Shown: piece after piece, positions 51,858-62,570 of the stretch | How the letters are laid out: every line of letters begins with the position of its first letter | Position numbering within the stretch: position 1 is the stretch's first letter | Assembly (NCBI RefSeq): GCF_009870125.1 | Contig: NC_046683.1 | Coordinates: forward strand, 9,238,001 to 9,302,000 | Origin: Drosophila pseudoobscura | Lineage: Eukaryota; Arthropoda; Insecta; Diptera; Drosophilidae | DNA: 64,000 nt | Direction: 5' to 3' | Translations under genes and position numbers: made by a program | The notes under the pieces: model-generated | Told to the model about the DNA's origin: nothing | What the model saw: the letters and a program-made list of their open reading frames with translations, nothing else | Databases searched by the model: none

Positions 51858-53527
51858 CCATCGACAGGGAGCACTTCTCCCAGTCCCATAATATAGGAAA
51901 AAGCCGCAAATGTCAAAAGCTAAAACCAAAAAACCGAGAAACTGTAAATGAGAATGGTCTAGGCGGGGAAACGCGGGAGGAGAAACTATTTAATTTAATT
52001 TCAATTAAAGAAGGACAAAAGCAATGTAACGTTACTTGCTCCTCTAGCTTTGATCTGAATTCCACTCAGGTTTATTTTGTGACCCACATTCCTTTCGACT
52101 CTTTTCCGTTCGAGTGTTCCTCTGTCCACTTTTTGGAGCTTCGTATGACACTCTGCTCTTCTTTGAACATCGAGTGTTCCTCGGTACACTCTTCCACTAA
52201 TTCCCCTTTCCATAATCTATCTTCTATCATCAATCGTCATGCGGCTCTCGACTTTTGCTCCTGGTCAGCCACTAGACATGTTCGAACGGAATACCTCAAA
52301 AATCTCTCAACCGACAATCAGTGAGTGTGTCTTCCTCTCTCTCATTCTTGGTCTCTCTTTCTCTCACTGCCATCAAGCAGCAATCAACATAAAACAAAGA
52401 CGAAGATGGCTGATGGCAAACGGCAGTGGGGAAGGGTGGGTCTGTGGGGCAAGTGTATAAAAATTAAGCTCAATTACCAGAAATTTACAACATCAATAAA
52501 ATAAGTGAAGAGTGCTCAACACTCGCACACACAGAGAAGGGGGTTTGTGGGAGAAAAGGGAGGAGCAGCAGTAAAGCACCGGCAACAGAAGCAGCAGTCA
52601 AGGTACATCAATGTAAGGTAAGAGGCCAGATGGCAGATCCAACCAACAAAAATGCCACTTGAGGGGGTGTACCTCACCTTATATAAATATCGCTTGCGGG
52701 AGAAGGAGCGGAACAGCAGCAGCTACAACGGAGCGTGCACGTGTGAGCGGGTGTGAGTTGGTGTGGAGGCGGGCCCCAAATTCACCAAGGCAGAGAAAGA
52801 GAGAGAGAGGGGGGGGGGGGGGGGGGGGGAAGAGGGACGGGAACGTGGCAAACCCATCACCGGATGCTGACATATTGGAACACGTACCGACAACATGCTA
52901 CACCAAAATTATAGTCACTTCCTTGATTTTGATTTCAAGTACTAGCTGGGCATGGGCTGGCGGTGGTGGTGTAGTTGAGCTGGGTCCTTGTCTCCCCTAC
53001 CCCCCCCAGCCGCGCCCCATCAACCGTACCAATCACCCTCCCCTTTCCCCTGCCTCTTCCCTTTGCCGACACACACATACTCGTGCTCGTAAGTGTTGCA
53101 AAATATGTTGACTCAACTCATAACAAGCGAGAAACTGAGAACGTGTGGAGGCGGGCAGGGGGGGGCAAAAACAGACACAAAAAAAAAAACAACAAGAGAG
53201 TCCTGTGGGGGGAGCGGGTAGCCGAACGAACATCAGTTGAGGATTTCCTAATGAGTGCTTCATGAATGAATTTCAGCCACAGAATACTAATTCGATGGAA
53301 AATTCATTTTTCCACACGATTGGCAATTAAAAGAGATTTTCTCCCCCACACACACACACACACACACACGCAAAGTGTGGGGGGGGGGGGGGCAGGATGG
53401 GGAGAGCTTTGTATAGTCATTGAGTGAATTGACAGGCGAACGAACCGAACCAAACCCAACAGAACCGAACCAAGTGGACTGAACAAGCCAGAACTCCAAC
53501 CAGTTGTGAGGATTGGGGCTGGCGGCT

Positions 53528-53556
53528 GGGGGTTGGGGGTTGGGGGTTGGGGTGGG
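53528..53556 (+). repeat. G-rich GGGGGTT array, G-quadruplex candidate
   Basis: Runs of three to five G separated by TT or T, four or more runs in 29 bases, which fits a G-quadruplex motif. Confidence 0.6.
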
Positions 53557-56346
53557 TCTGGTGTTACAGTTGGGTCGCCTGTGTGCTGGTCCTGCGCCAG
53601 ATCTTGTGGTGTGAGAGTTGGGTGCTTCTTGGAGTTTGGGTGTGGGCTGCAGGTTTCGATGTTGGTCCCTCCTGCTGCCGATTAAGTACTATCCAAACGA
53701 GCCAGCAGTTGATTGGCTGAATGCAGCCAGAATTCGAATTCCTAAAGATCAAAAAAGATTATTTTGCTGTGGATTCCTGAAGGTTCATATATTATCGAGG
53801 TCCTGCCGCAGAGTATCTGCCGATTGGTTTGGCCAGTACTCAAGCGTTGCTTGTGTCTGTCTCGCACCTCCTTCACCGCTCTCTCTCACTCAACTTCTCT
53901 GTGTGTATGTGGGTGTGTGCGTTTGTGACTTATGCTGCGCCCCAAAAGCCAACTTGTCAATGTGTGACGGCAGTGAAGCAAGCAACCGACAAGCGTTGAC
54001 GTATTTGACAAACACACGGACAGCGCATTCACATGTCCGATGGGGCGTGGGGCGTGGGGCGGGGTGCGGGGTGCGACAGGGAGCCGCAGGGAGTGGAGAG
54101 CCATAGAGTGATGGGTGAAAGGGTATTTGTCACCTCTGGGCAGTGCCAGTGCCAGTTGCAAGTTGCCAGTTTCCAGTGGACCTGCAAAGGACTGGCTGAC
54201 AGACGACGAACCAGGGCTAATTACTTTAATTGGTTGTAACTCCCGTTAAAGTGCCACTGCCACAGCACCTATACAAATTTCAATTGCAACACTGTGTCTG
54301 TGTCTGTGTATGTGTCTGTGTATGGGTGGGGGGGGTTCGAATGTGATTTGTACTGGGAGGTGTGTGTCCTTCGGGTGGCAATCAGACCTGCGGGGCACGA
54401 ACCATTTGGAAACAGAAAAAACTTTCTCTGTTGCAAAATCTAATAATGCCCCGCCCCCCCACATCGCCCCACCCCATGACAACTACTTAAAAAGTGCACG
54501 ACAAACGCATAAAAACAATAAATTGCACAAAGCGGCAATCGGGCGCTGGGGCCACTCGGCACTCCCTTTCAATTTGAGTTAAATAAAATGCAACCCCGAA
54601 AGAGACAGAGAAATAGATAGCGACAGAACCGCAAAGGGCGTGGGGGGGGGGCAACTATAATAAAGAAGTTTTCTCGGTCTACCCCGGAACCACCCATCCC
54701 TGTCCGATCGCCGCCCAGTCCCAGCTCCGAAAGCAGCCAGTCGATGCCCCATGCTCCATGCCCCCCCCTCGATACTTGCTACTTATTGCATAAAACACAA
54801 TTTGACAGCTGCAACCAACGGAAGGGCAAAGGAAAATCGGAGGAAACACACAAAACAAAAAAAAAAAAAAGAAGTAGGAGTGGTTCCATTCCAGGGCCGA
54901 AGCATTCATTACCCTTAGAGATCAATCAAGCGAAACCTTTTGAGATTTATTCAATCATATTAAGGTGGAATTTTCACAGATCGATGGGACTATCTTTGCG
55001 TTTTCCTCACGAATTTGCACAAATGTTGAGCTATAAACTATATTGAATAGAGATAAAATATTGATTAACTTTACTAAATTATCCATAATTAAGATCCATA
55101 ATTCCTACCCATTATGTTTCATAATATCGCAAAACTCTGGAAAAAGTGTAGGGTATAAAAAGGGACAAAAAATAAAGGAAAACAAAGGAAGAAAAACAGA
55201 AAATTGTGGCATCGCATTAACTGAAATCGATACAAAGCAGCCGCTTCAATGATTTTCAACTTGCCACACGAAACGCGAACCTCTCTAGTTGCGGCAGAAA
55301 TGCACTGAGAAAAATACAAAAAAGTATTAATGGAATGACGACTCAGACGACTTAATCCCCAAATCAATTGAATCACAAAAGGATCTCGAGATTAAAAAAA
55401 AATTCCAGCAGATGTGAAACTCATCCAAAGTCTGGACCTCCAAAGAAAGCCAAACCAATACGAATTAGCAGCCAATCAAAGCAAACTTAGATTCAAGCCA
55501 TAACCCCTTTATGGCTTATAATCTCTAATAACAAGAAGCCCTTAAATCTTAACCACACTGAAACTGAACTCCCAGCCTCGCCCTCGATTAACCTCTAAAT
55601 TTGTCTTTGGAATATATAAATATTGGGTATTTTCCCCAAGTGTTTCGCACGAAGTTCATTACCAGCTCAAAAAATGCACTTTGAAAGGCAGATAGGAGGC
55701 AGTCGTCATTGCTGTTGCTTTGCTCATCACCTTAAATAAATCACTTAGAACGGCAGACAGACGGACAGACAGAGAGATGAAGTTGGAAGAGTCGCCAAAA
55801 TGCAGGAAAATCCTTGAAATAAACCCGGGACAAAACCCATCCAAAATTTTACCCACTCGTCGACTCCCGAACCGGACCCGACCTCGGGTATAGTCTCAAC
55901 AAAACTGCAAGAGGAAATAACTTAACTCAATTACGCTTAATTATTTCCTACTTCGAAAGGAATTTCTTTTGCACCGTCCGTCCGGCCACTGGTTCTGGGT
56001 CTGGGTCTGTCTTTGTGTTCTTTGGCCTGTCCGCCTGCTCACAGACAATAAAAGTTTCCTTTCATTTCGTTTAGTTTTTCGTATGTTACAAGATTGTGCC
56101 ACCTCCACCTCCACACCCCAACAAAATAAAGGAAGCAGGCAACTTCTGGACCCGGACACGACCTTCACTCACACATGTGACCCCGCCGCATATGGTGATG
56201 GCGACGGCGATGGCGATGGCGGGAAGGAGGTGTCATAGGGGGGGGGGGAGGTCGGAGAAATCCCACTTCTGATGATTATTATTCACTTGGGCATTTTTAC
56301 GAGCTGCTTTAGACAAAAAGTTCGCCTCGCCCCGGACCCTGGCCCA

Positions 56347-56579
56347 AACTATGCCAACTCCTCCCGGGGGAGCTGGTGGTACGGCTCGATGTCCTGACGC
56401 TGCTGTTCCTGCCTTCTGCTGGCAAGCAATGCCTGCAATGAGGCTGTGTATGCCATATGAATGGAGGGTTTTCGGGTATATTCATTAGCAGAATCGTTCG
56501 AAGCATTAGTAATCGGGCGAGTAACACCCAAAAAAAACTCCACAGCATGACTTTTAATACGTCCAATCACGTCGAAGCG
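56347..56579 (-). CDS. possible terminal exon of an unidentified minus-strand gene
   Basis: Open frame of about 77 codons after a possible acceptor (TTATAG at 56585-56580), stopping at TAG. The residues are of mixed composition with no repeats (for example KPSIHMAYTASLQALLASRR, then a Gln/Glu-rich end), unlike the low-complexity frames around it. There is no ATG near its start and no upstream exon that I can find, so it could equally be chance. Confidence 0.2.
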
Positions 56580-57143
56580 CTATAACATGGATTTTCCAAA
56601 GGGTATTTACAGTTCCAGCTCATCCAAGGCGAACCTTCCCATTCTTGTGCGCTTTATGTTCAACTCTAAAAATCCAAACGTCGTCTGTGTATTTTTATGA
56701 GCCCAGCTGCTTCTTCTCCATGCCCCGGATATGGATATGGGATATGGGATGCGGGATGCCTACTTAGCCCCGTCTATACCTTTCTCTCAGCTCGTTTGCC
56801 CCCGGAAGTTTAGAGCCTTGAGAATTACAAATCAGACTGCCTGCTCGCTACCTATAAAAAGTGCTAATAAGTATGTGTGTTTTATTGTAGCCGACTTTAT
56901 TGCCACGTTAGTTGTTACCCCTCATTGGCGCTCTATACATACATATATCTCTCTCTATGGCTTTGTCTTTGACATTTTGCTGCTCCCTTGCCTTGGATTA
57001 TTTGAATGGAATGCGTGTGATATATGTATAGTTGGGAGAATGAACCCGAGGGATTTTCAGGGCAGAGCTCGCAGCCTTGGCTGGGGATAAACAACTCAAG
57101 GGAACTTAGATCCATTTTGGAATAATATTTAAAATATGTTGCA

Positions 57144-57251
57144 GTAATCAGTGGGAATTTAAGGAATAAATACAAAAAAGCATGCAAATAATTGCTTGGG
57201 AGGATTACAAATCAAACAAACAAACTTTAGATCCTTCACAAGCAATTCATC
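57144..57251 (+). repeat. left copy of the 108-bp target-site duplication
   Basis: From GTAATCAGTGGG to AAGCAATTCATC, identical base for base to 62235-62342. The two copies bracket the retrotransposon exactly: the right copy follows its poly(A) tail and the left copy precedes its 5' end. Confidence 0.92.
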
Positions 57252-57317
57252 GTGAACAGTGAAAAAGAAAAGGAATCTATTAACATGTCTGGTCGTGGTA
57301 AAGGTGGCAAAGTGAAG
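57252..57317 (+). other. histone H2A-like 5' leader and first 11 codons fused to the retrotransposon
   Basis: ATG at 57285 opens M-S-G-R-G-K-G-G-K-V-K and is closed by TGA at 57318-57320. These eleven residues are the N-terminus of Drosophila histone H2A; in H2A the next residues are Gly-Lys. The 33 bases upstream (57252-57284) would be an H2A 5' leader. The likely junction is within GTGAAG at 57312-57317, where H2A and the element start may share microhomology. Residue match is from memory of H2A; the leader identity is inference. Confidence 0.72.
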
Positions 57318-57530
57318 TGAAGGACTACAAGGACTAAGTGAATTGACGTGATCAAAGTGTATCAAGTTAGAAAATCGCATATATTGCACCACTAAAAACT
57401 AAACTTTTTAAATAGTGAGCAGACATTGTAACTAAAACCAATATACTGCTAGAAGCAGAGTGCCTCTACATATTGTGATAAGCCGGAGAAAAGAGGCTGC
57501 ACAGTGAAAAAAAAAAAAAAAACGAACAAA

Positions 57531-59093
57531 ATGGCAGCACACTCGGCAACCAGTGACAATGTTAAGCTCGTTGACGAGGCAATGGAAACCGATAATGATA
57601 ACTTGAAAAGATCCAGAGCCGAATTATCAACCTCTGACAGTGATTGCGAAAGTGATCTAATAAGTGATTGCGAAACGGAACAAGATACCGTTATAATGGA
57701 CCGCGATGAGATGGATTCCATCATGGAAGAACTCAATTTTCTACGTGCTGAGCACATTAAATACAAAAAATATATCGAAACCGTGAACGCGACGCCAAAA
57801 ACAACACCAAAACCCAAAAAAACGAAACATGAGGATGTGAAGGAAAGTGAAGGTGCACCGACTACACCCAAAAAATCAAAAATAGCTAGTGCAAGCAAAC
57901 AAATTCCCAACACAAAACCCCAACAAACCATATCGGAGGATGTACAAAATAAGGAATTTCCTAAACTACCCACATCCACATCCAAAGCACCACCTAAGCC
58001 AAAAAAGACTGTGATACCCACCAAAAATGGCAATAACGAAAAAGGTCTACCGGTCATAGTAACGTACCAGCAAAACGCCAAAGCCCTAACAACACTCCTG
58101 AAGGAATCATCAAAGAAATTTACTCTCAACATCCTAAACAAAAACGTGATACATGTAAAGGTCTTCACTTTGACAGATTTCAACATAACCAAAGAGTTGT
58201 TGAACAAAAACAAAGTGTTGTACTACAGCTTCACGCCTAAGCAAATTAAGCCACACACAGTGATCTTAAGGAAACTACCACTTGAAGTGTACGATTCTGA
58301 TGAGGTCAAGACAGCACTAGTTGAAGCCGTGCCTGAGCTAAACATCCTGTCGGTGAAGCCCTACAAGGAAAAGATGTGGATGGTTCAAGTGGAAAAAACC
58401 GAAAAAATAAACGCAATATTTAAGGTGACAACACTCCTCAACTGCCGAATTAACATCGAGGGTTTCAAGCCGCACCCAAACGCAATTAAGCAATGCCACA
58501 ATTGCCAACGGTTCTGCCATGTTGCCAGCAACTGCAAAATGGCATTCCGCTGTGTCAAATGCACAAAAACACATGCTCCAGGGCAATGCAGCTTAAAGAA
58601 AAAGATAGACGACCAAGAAGATACAACGCAAAAAACCCAATGCGTGAACTGCTCTGGAAATCATACAGCCAATGCTAAAATCTGCCCAGTACGAATTGAG
58701 TACATCAAAAAAATGACCGAAAGGCGAAACCACACCCAAAAAAAAACAAACAAGTCCATCGCAACTGCATCTGCAACTGTCCAGCTACATAGCCGAATTG
58801 AAAAGGGACGAAGCTACGCCTCAGCAACCAAAAGCAAGCCGACACCTACACAAGTGAAGGAAAACCCGAGACCACGCCAAGAAAAGAAACAGGCAAACAT
58901 CACAGAAGAAGAAAACGCCGGTTTTTCATTTGAACAACTCAACGCGGACTCTGTGGATGCATTTGGAAAAGATTTACTTACCTGCTTCGACATCATGCAA
59001 TCCCTAATCAAAAAATACCCAAACTCCAGCTCGGATAAAAAGGGAAAACAGCAATTGATTCTGGACTTCCTGATCCAAATCGCACTCAACTAA
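57531..59093 (+). CDS. retrotransposon ORF1 (Gag-like nucleic-acid-binding protein)
   Basis: 520 residues from ATG 57531 (after an A-rich run) to TAA 59091-59093. The N-terminal part is acidic with a Ser/Asp-rich segment, followed by a Lys/Pro/Thr-rich linker. A central region with conserved-looking ILRKLPLEVYDSDEVK resembles the RRM-like Gag domain of jockey-clade elements. Three cysteine knuckles follow: C322-x2-C-x4-H-x4-C335, a second from about C340, and a third in CVNCSGNHTANAKIC. ORF1 proteins of this class bind the element RNA and carry it to the nucleus. The frame is intact. It ends one base before the ORF2 ATG, so ORF2 is probably made by reinitiation or stop-start translation. Confidence 0.92.
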   Translation: MAAHSATSDNVKLVDEAMETDNDNLKRSRAELSTSDSDCESDLISDCETEQDTVIMDRDEMDSIMEELNFLRAEHIKYKKYIETVNATPKTTPKPKKTKHEDVKESEGAPTTPKKSKIASASKQIPNTKPQQTISEDVQNKEFPKLPTSTSKAPPKPKKTVIPTKNGNNEKGLPVIVTYQQNAKALTTLLKESSKKFTLNILNKNVIHVKVFTLTDFNITKELLNKNKVLYYSFTPKQIKPHTVILRKLPLEVYDSDEVKTALVEAVPELNILSVKPYKEKMWMVQVEKTEKINAIFKVTTLLNCRINIEGFKPHPNAIKQCHNCQRFCHVASNCKMAFRCVKCTKTHAPGQCSLKKKIDDQEDTTQKTQCVNCSGNHTANAKICPVRIEYIKKMTERRNHTQKKTNKSIATASATVQLHSRIEKGRSYASATKSKPTPTQVKENPRPRQEKKQANITEEENAGFSFEQLNADSVDAFGKDLLTCFDIMQSLIKKYPNSSSDKKGKQQLILDFLIQIALN

Positions 59094-61823
59094 ATGCCAG
59101 TAAAAATCATGTTCCAAAACGTCAATGGCATCATTCAACGGCGTAGGCGAAATGAACTTAACGAACATCTAAACAAACACAGGCCAGATCTAATGCTACT
59201 CGCTGAGCACAACCTGAGAAGTACGCACTCAGCCGGATTAACCAACTACCAATTCGTGAGGCAACATGTAGCAAGCTTAGAATCCACGCAGAACACCACA
59301 AGAAGCCCTGGAACAGCAGTAGCCATCTGCGTGAGAAATGGACTCAATTACGAACGAGTGAAAATCGACCAAATGCAATACATCGAGGCTGTGGCAGTGC
59401 AGATTTTCTATACAAACAGACGCAATTTAAGAACTGGTTTAATTGCAATCTCACTCTACCTACGCCCCCAGCATCCTTTACTAAGATCAGACTTGGACAT
59501 TCTAATGCACTCGCTAGCTCAAATAGAGGATCATGAGCAACTCGTAATCGGATGTGATTTGAACGCGAAACACCCAACCTGGAATAGACCCACGTACCGT
59601 CCAGAACACATCAACACGTCAGGAATTAGCTTAGAGCGATGGCTGGCAGACCAACCATTCCTAATTCTCCACCCAACACAAGAACCCACACGTCCCAATC
59701 AGACAGGAGACTCCTCAATAGACTTTTTCCTAACATCATCCTCAACCCCAATAGACTACTCAACATTTACCTACGGCTGCAAAATCATCAAAGACTTCCC
59801 ATCAGACCACTTTGGAATAACCATAAACATAAATCTAGGACGGAACCGACTAAACTACAACCCACCAAAATCGATACATAATTTTCAGAAAATAGACCCG
59901 ATCCACTGGAACACAATAATTCTACAGAACCTAAGACACATCCCAAACACCCAAAACTTAAACACAGCTGACATAGATAACCACGTACATACTCTAACAA
60001 ATGCAATAGCCAAAGCCCTTGATTCTGATGAGGCAATTCCAAAAATAACCATAAACCCGAATAACCCAAACAAGCCGTTCACCCGACTTAACACCCACTG
60101 CCTAAACCTAATCAAAAGAAAACGAAAACTTAGACGCATGCTTTTCCGCCGCCTATCCACCCTAACAACCAACCAACGAAACCAAATCAAAGACACTATA
60201 AAAGAATTGGACATACAAATAAACTGTCACATAGAAATTGCAGAGCTGAAAACAATAGACCAAAAACTACGCAAAATTAACCCAAGTAAAATTAGCCAGA
60301 AATCACTCCAAACACTCAATCCAAACACCCCACCAAAAGAACAACTAGCTCATGATCTACACCTGACCAACGAGGAAGCAGCTCTAATAGATATAGACCT
60401 AAACCTTAGCACCTCCCAAAATATAACTTCCACTTTTCACAAAATTAATGCCCTCGCGTGACCTGGATTAAATCCGCACAGCCTCCGAGCATACAGGCCT
60501 ATTGCTCTACTATCTGCAATAAGTCTGCTGCTGGAGAAAATAATAATGCAACAAATACAGAAGCACATGGACTCACATAGCACGTTAAAAGATACTCAGT
60601 ATGGCTTCAGAGCGAAATCATCAACCAACCATGCGTTCATCGCAGCAAATGATTTCATCTTTGAGAATTTATCCCACAAACGTGCTACAATAGCCTGTGC
60701 TCTGGACTTTGAGAAGGCTTTCGACACAGTCTGGACCAGCGGACTCATTTACAAGATGACCCAATTCAATTTCACCCCAGACATAACAAAAATAGTCCAT
60801 AACTATTTAACAAACCGCTCATTTCAAGTTAGCAGCCCAGAAGACTCGGATCTGTCCCTTATAAGGTCGATCCCAGCAGGGGTTCCACAAGGTTCACTGC
60901 TGGCACCCATCCTCTACAACATCTACCTGGCAGACATGCCCGATTACCAAGTCCCTACCGGCTCAACGACACAAATTAAAGCACTAATCTACGCCGATGA
61001 TATCCTGCTACTGGCATCTTCCGGTTCAATGGCCACCGCTGAAAGAGAGCTAAACGGGTACCTGAACATACTATGTCACTACTTCACCAAATGGCATCTC
61101 AAGCTCAACGCAAGCAAATGCACCAGCTCAATCATTAAGGGCCCACGATTGGGCTACCTGTACAGGAATGCGAGGAGATTCCAGCCCAGTCTGTTCATCT
61201 ACGATAGACTGGCAATCAAATACGAAAAGCAGTTCAAGTACCTCGGTGTTGTCTACGACGAAAAACTGAACTTCAAGACACACACAGCAAATGCCCGAAG
61301 GAAAGCGTGTGCAATGATCCACAAGATCCAGCACATATACAAACCAATATCCTCCAATCAAGGGAACGTCAGTCACATCACCAGAATCTGCGCTCTAGCC
61401 TACAAAAAACTAATACAACCAGTTCTTATGTACGGCTATGTAGCGTGGATGAACATAAAGACTATCGAGATGGAAGAGCTGCGCCGGTTCGAAAGAAAAA
61501 TACTTCGCAAATCTATCGGCACTCAAAGCAGAGACGCATTGACGGGCCACTACATACCGAACAAGCAACTTTATAAATTAACAAAAACAACAAGGATAGA
61601 CAGACTCATGTTCCAAATACTGGAGAAGCTGGTCGAAAGAGACAATACGATACAAACGGAAATACCTGCCAACTACCACACTGAGTTCTTAACCGCCCAT
61701 CATTTAACCCATTTAATGGAAATGGGCATTATCTATGACGAAGACGAAAACCTCATCTTCCACCACAGAAGACATCGATCTCTAAGTCACGCCGACGGTC
61801 TGGTATTCAATACCAGTCAATAA
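59094..61823 (+). pseudogene. retrotransposon ORF2 (endonuclease and reverse transcriptase), interrupted by TGA and probable internal deletion
   Basis: Open from ATG 59094 to TGA 60459-60461 (455 residues), then open in the same frame to TAA at 61821-61823. The APE-type endonuclease is complete by motif: QNVNG (8-12), AEHN near 37-40, GCDLN (153-157), SSIDFF and SDH (237-239). After the TGA come RAYRPIALL, LDFEKAFDTVW (RT motif A), GVPQGSLLAPILYN (motif B), YADD (633-636 counting through the stop) and a C-terminal domain. The stretch normally found between the linker and the YRPI motif, with the K-x-PG and P-x-x-W-K motifs, is absent: the text goes from FHKINALA to PGLNPHS across the TGA. I infer a deletion of some tens of codons whose junction made or left the stop. 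Confidence 0.88.
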
Positions 61824-62204
61824 GCCACTCCCCCGACCAACTGTAAATACTGTAAATACTCCCCTCCACTCCTCCCTCCTTTACCCAGTAAAATAAGAAT
61901 AGAATAAGCATACCACATAAATTAGCCCATAAGATCTAAACCAAATCAAAAGTAAACTTTATCCAGGTTTTTAACTTAACCATTTTTTCCTGGAAAACAC
62001 TAAACCACTAGATATTAACTATAACATAACCTAAACTAAAAGATAAGATCTCTAATATAATAGTAACCAAAAGACTAGCACCCGGATAAGCTTAAAGCGC
62101 AGGGTAAAATTACACACTCATAAGATAAAGTAAACTTGAACTTGTCACTCATGTATCACTATATACCTAAGCAGAAGCTGTGCTACTGTAATATGAAATA
62201 TGAC

Positions 62205-62234
62205 AATAAATAAAAGCTAAAAAAAAAAAAAAAA
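62205..62234 (+). terminator. retrotransposon poly(A) signal and A-tail
   Basis: AATAAA at 62205-62210 (overlapping ATAAATAAAA), a few bases of spacer, then an A run up to 62234 that directly abuts the right target duplication. Confidence 0.85.
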
Positions 62235-62342
62235 GTAATCAGTGGGAATTTAAGGAATAAATACAAAAAAGCATGCAAATAATTGCTTGGGAGGATTACA
62301 AATCAAACAAACAAACTTTAGATCCTTCACAAGCAATTCATC
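62235..62342 (+). repeat. right copy of the 108-bp target-site duplication
   Basis: Starts directly after the A14 tail ending at 62234. No differences from 57144-57251, which argues for a recent insertion. Confidence 0.92.
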
Positions 62343-62570
62343 AAGCAGTTCCCTGCTGAAACCTGAACGTTTGGTTCGTTTTGCCTTGAAGTTATCATGC
62401 AAGCAGCTCATCGCCTAAACCTGAAGCCTTGGTTCGTTTCAAGTCGATCGAGCAGTGCGCTGCTGAAACCTGAAGGTTTGGTTCAAGCAGCTCATAGCCT
62501 AAGCCTGAAGACTTGGTTCGTTTTCATGTCGATCAAGCAGTGCGCCGCTGAAACCTGAAGGTTTGGCTCC
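62343..62570 (+). repeat. short tandem array of hairpin-bearing units, alternating A-B-A-B-A
   Basis: Five units of about 35-55 bp. Type A (three copies) reads AGCAGT...GCTGAAACCTGAAGGTTTGG (first copy with ACG for AGG); type B (two copies) reads AAGCAGCTCAT-GCCTAA-CCTGAAG-CTTGG and ends with GTCGATC. Each centres on an imperfect palindrome AAACC-TGAA-GGTTT. The array starts right where the target duplication ends. Confidence 0.65.

Larger units (their letters stand above)
51858..57143. other. noncoding DNA between the inverted repeat and the retrotransposon
   Basis: No firm gene. It holds a G21 run (52809-52829), (CA)n 53347-53369 next to G14 (53379-53392), a GGGGGTT array 53528-53556, GGGGCGT-type repeats near 54045-54075, and GGCGAT units near 56195-56222. 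A minus-strand frame ending at TAG near 56347-56349 may be an exon and is listed separately. Confidence 0.5.
57252..62234 (+). mobile_element. jockey-clade non-LTR (LINE-like) retrotransposon, nearly complete, with chimeric 5' end
   Basis: About 4.98 kb between perfect 108-bp target duplications: a 279-nt 5' region, ORF1 (57531-59093), ORF2 starting on the next base (59094), a 3' UTR with AATAAA at 62205-62210, and a poly(A) tail (62220-62234). There are no LTRs. ORF1 with zinc knuckles plus ORF2 with an APE-type endonuclease and then a reverse transcriptase is the jockey-clade layout. The first 66 bases look like histone H2A leader and codons 1-11 rather than element sequence. ORF2 is interrupted, so this copy could not supply its own enzyme. 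Confidence 0.92.

Noticed and set aside
53528..53556. Telomere-like repeat
   Set aside because: Drosophila telomeres do not use short G-rich repeats, and the array is only four units long; it is treated as a simple repeat.
57285..57320. A functional H2A gene
   Set aside because: Only 11 codons before a stop; it is a fused fragment.
57449..58213. 254-codon minus-strand frame
   Set aside because: Antisense shadow of retrotransposon ORF1.
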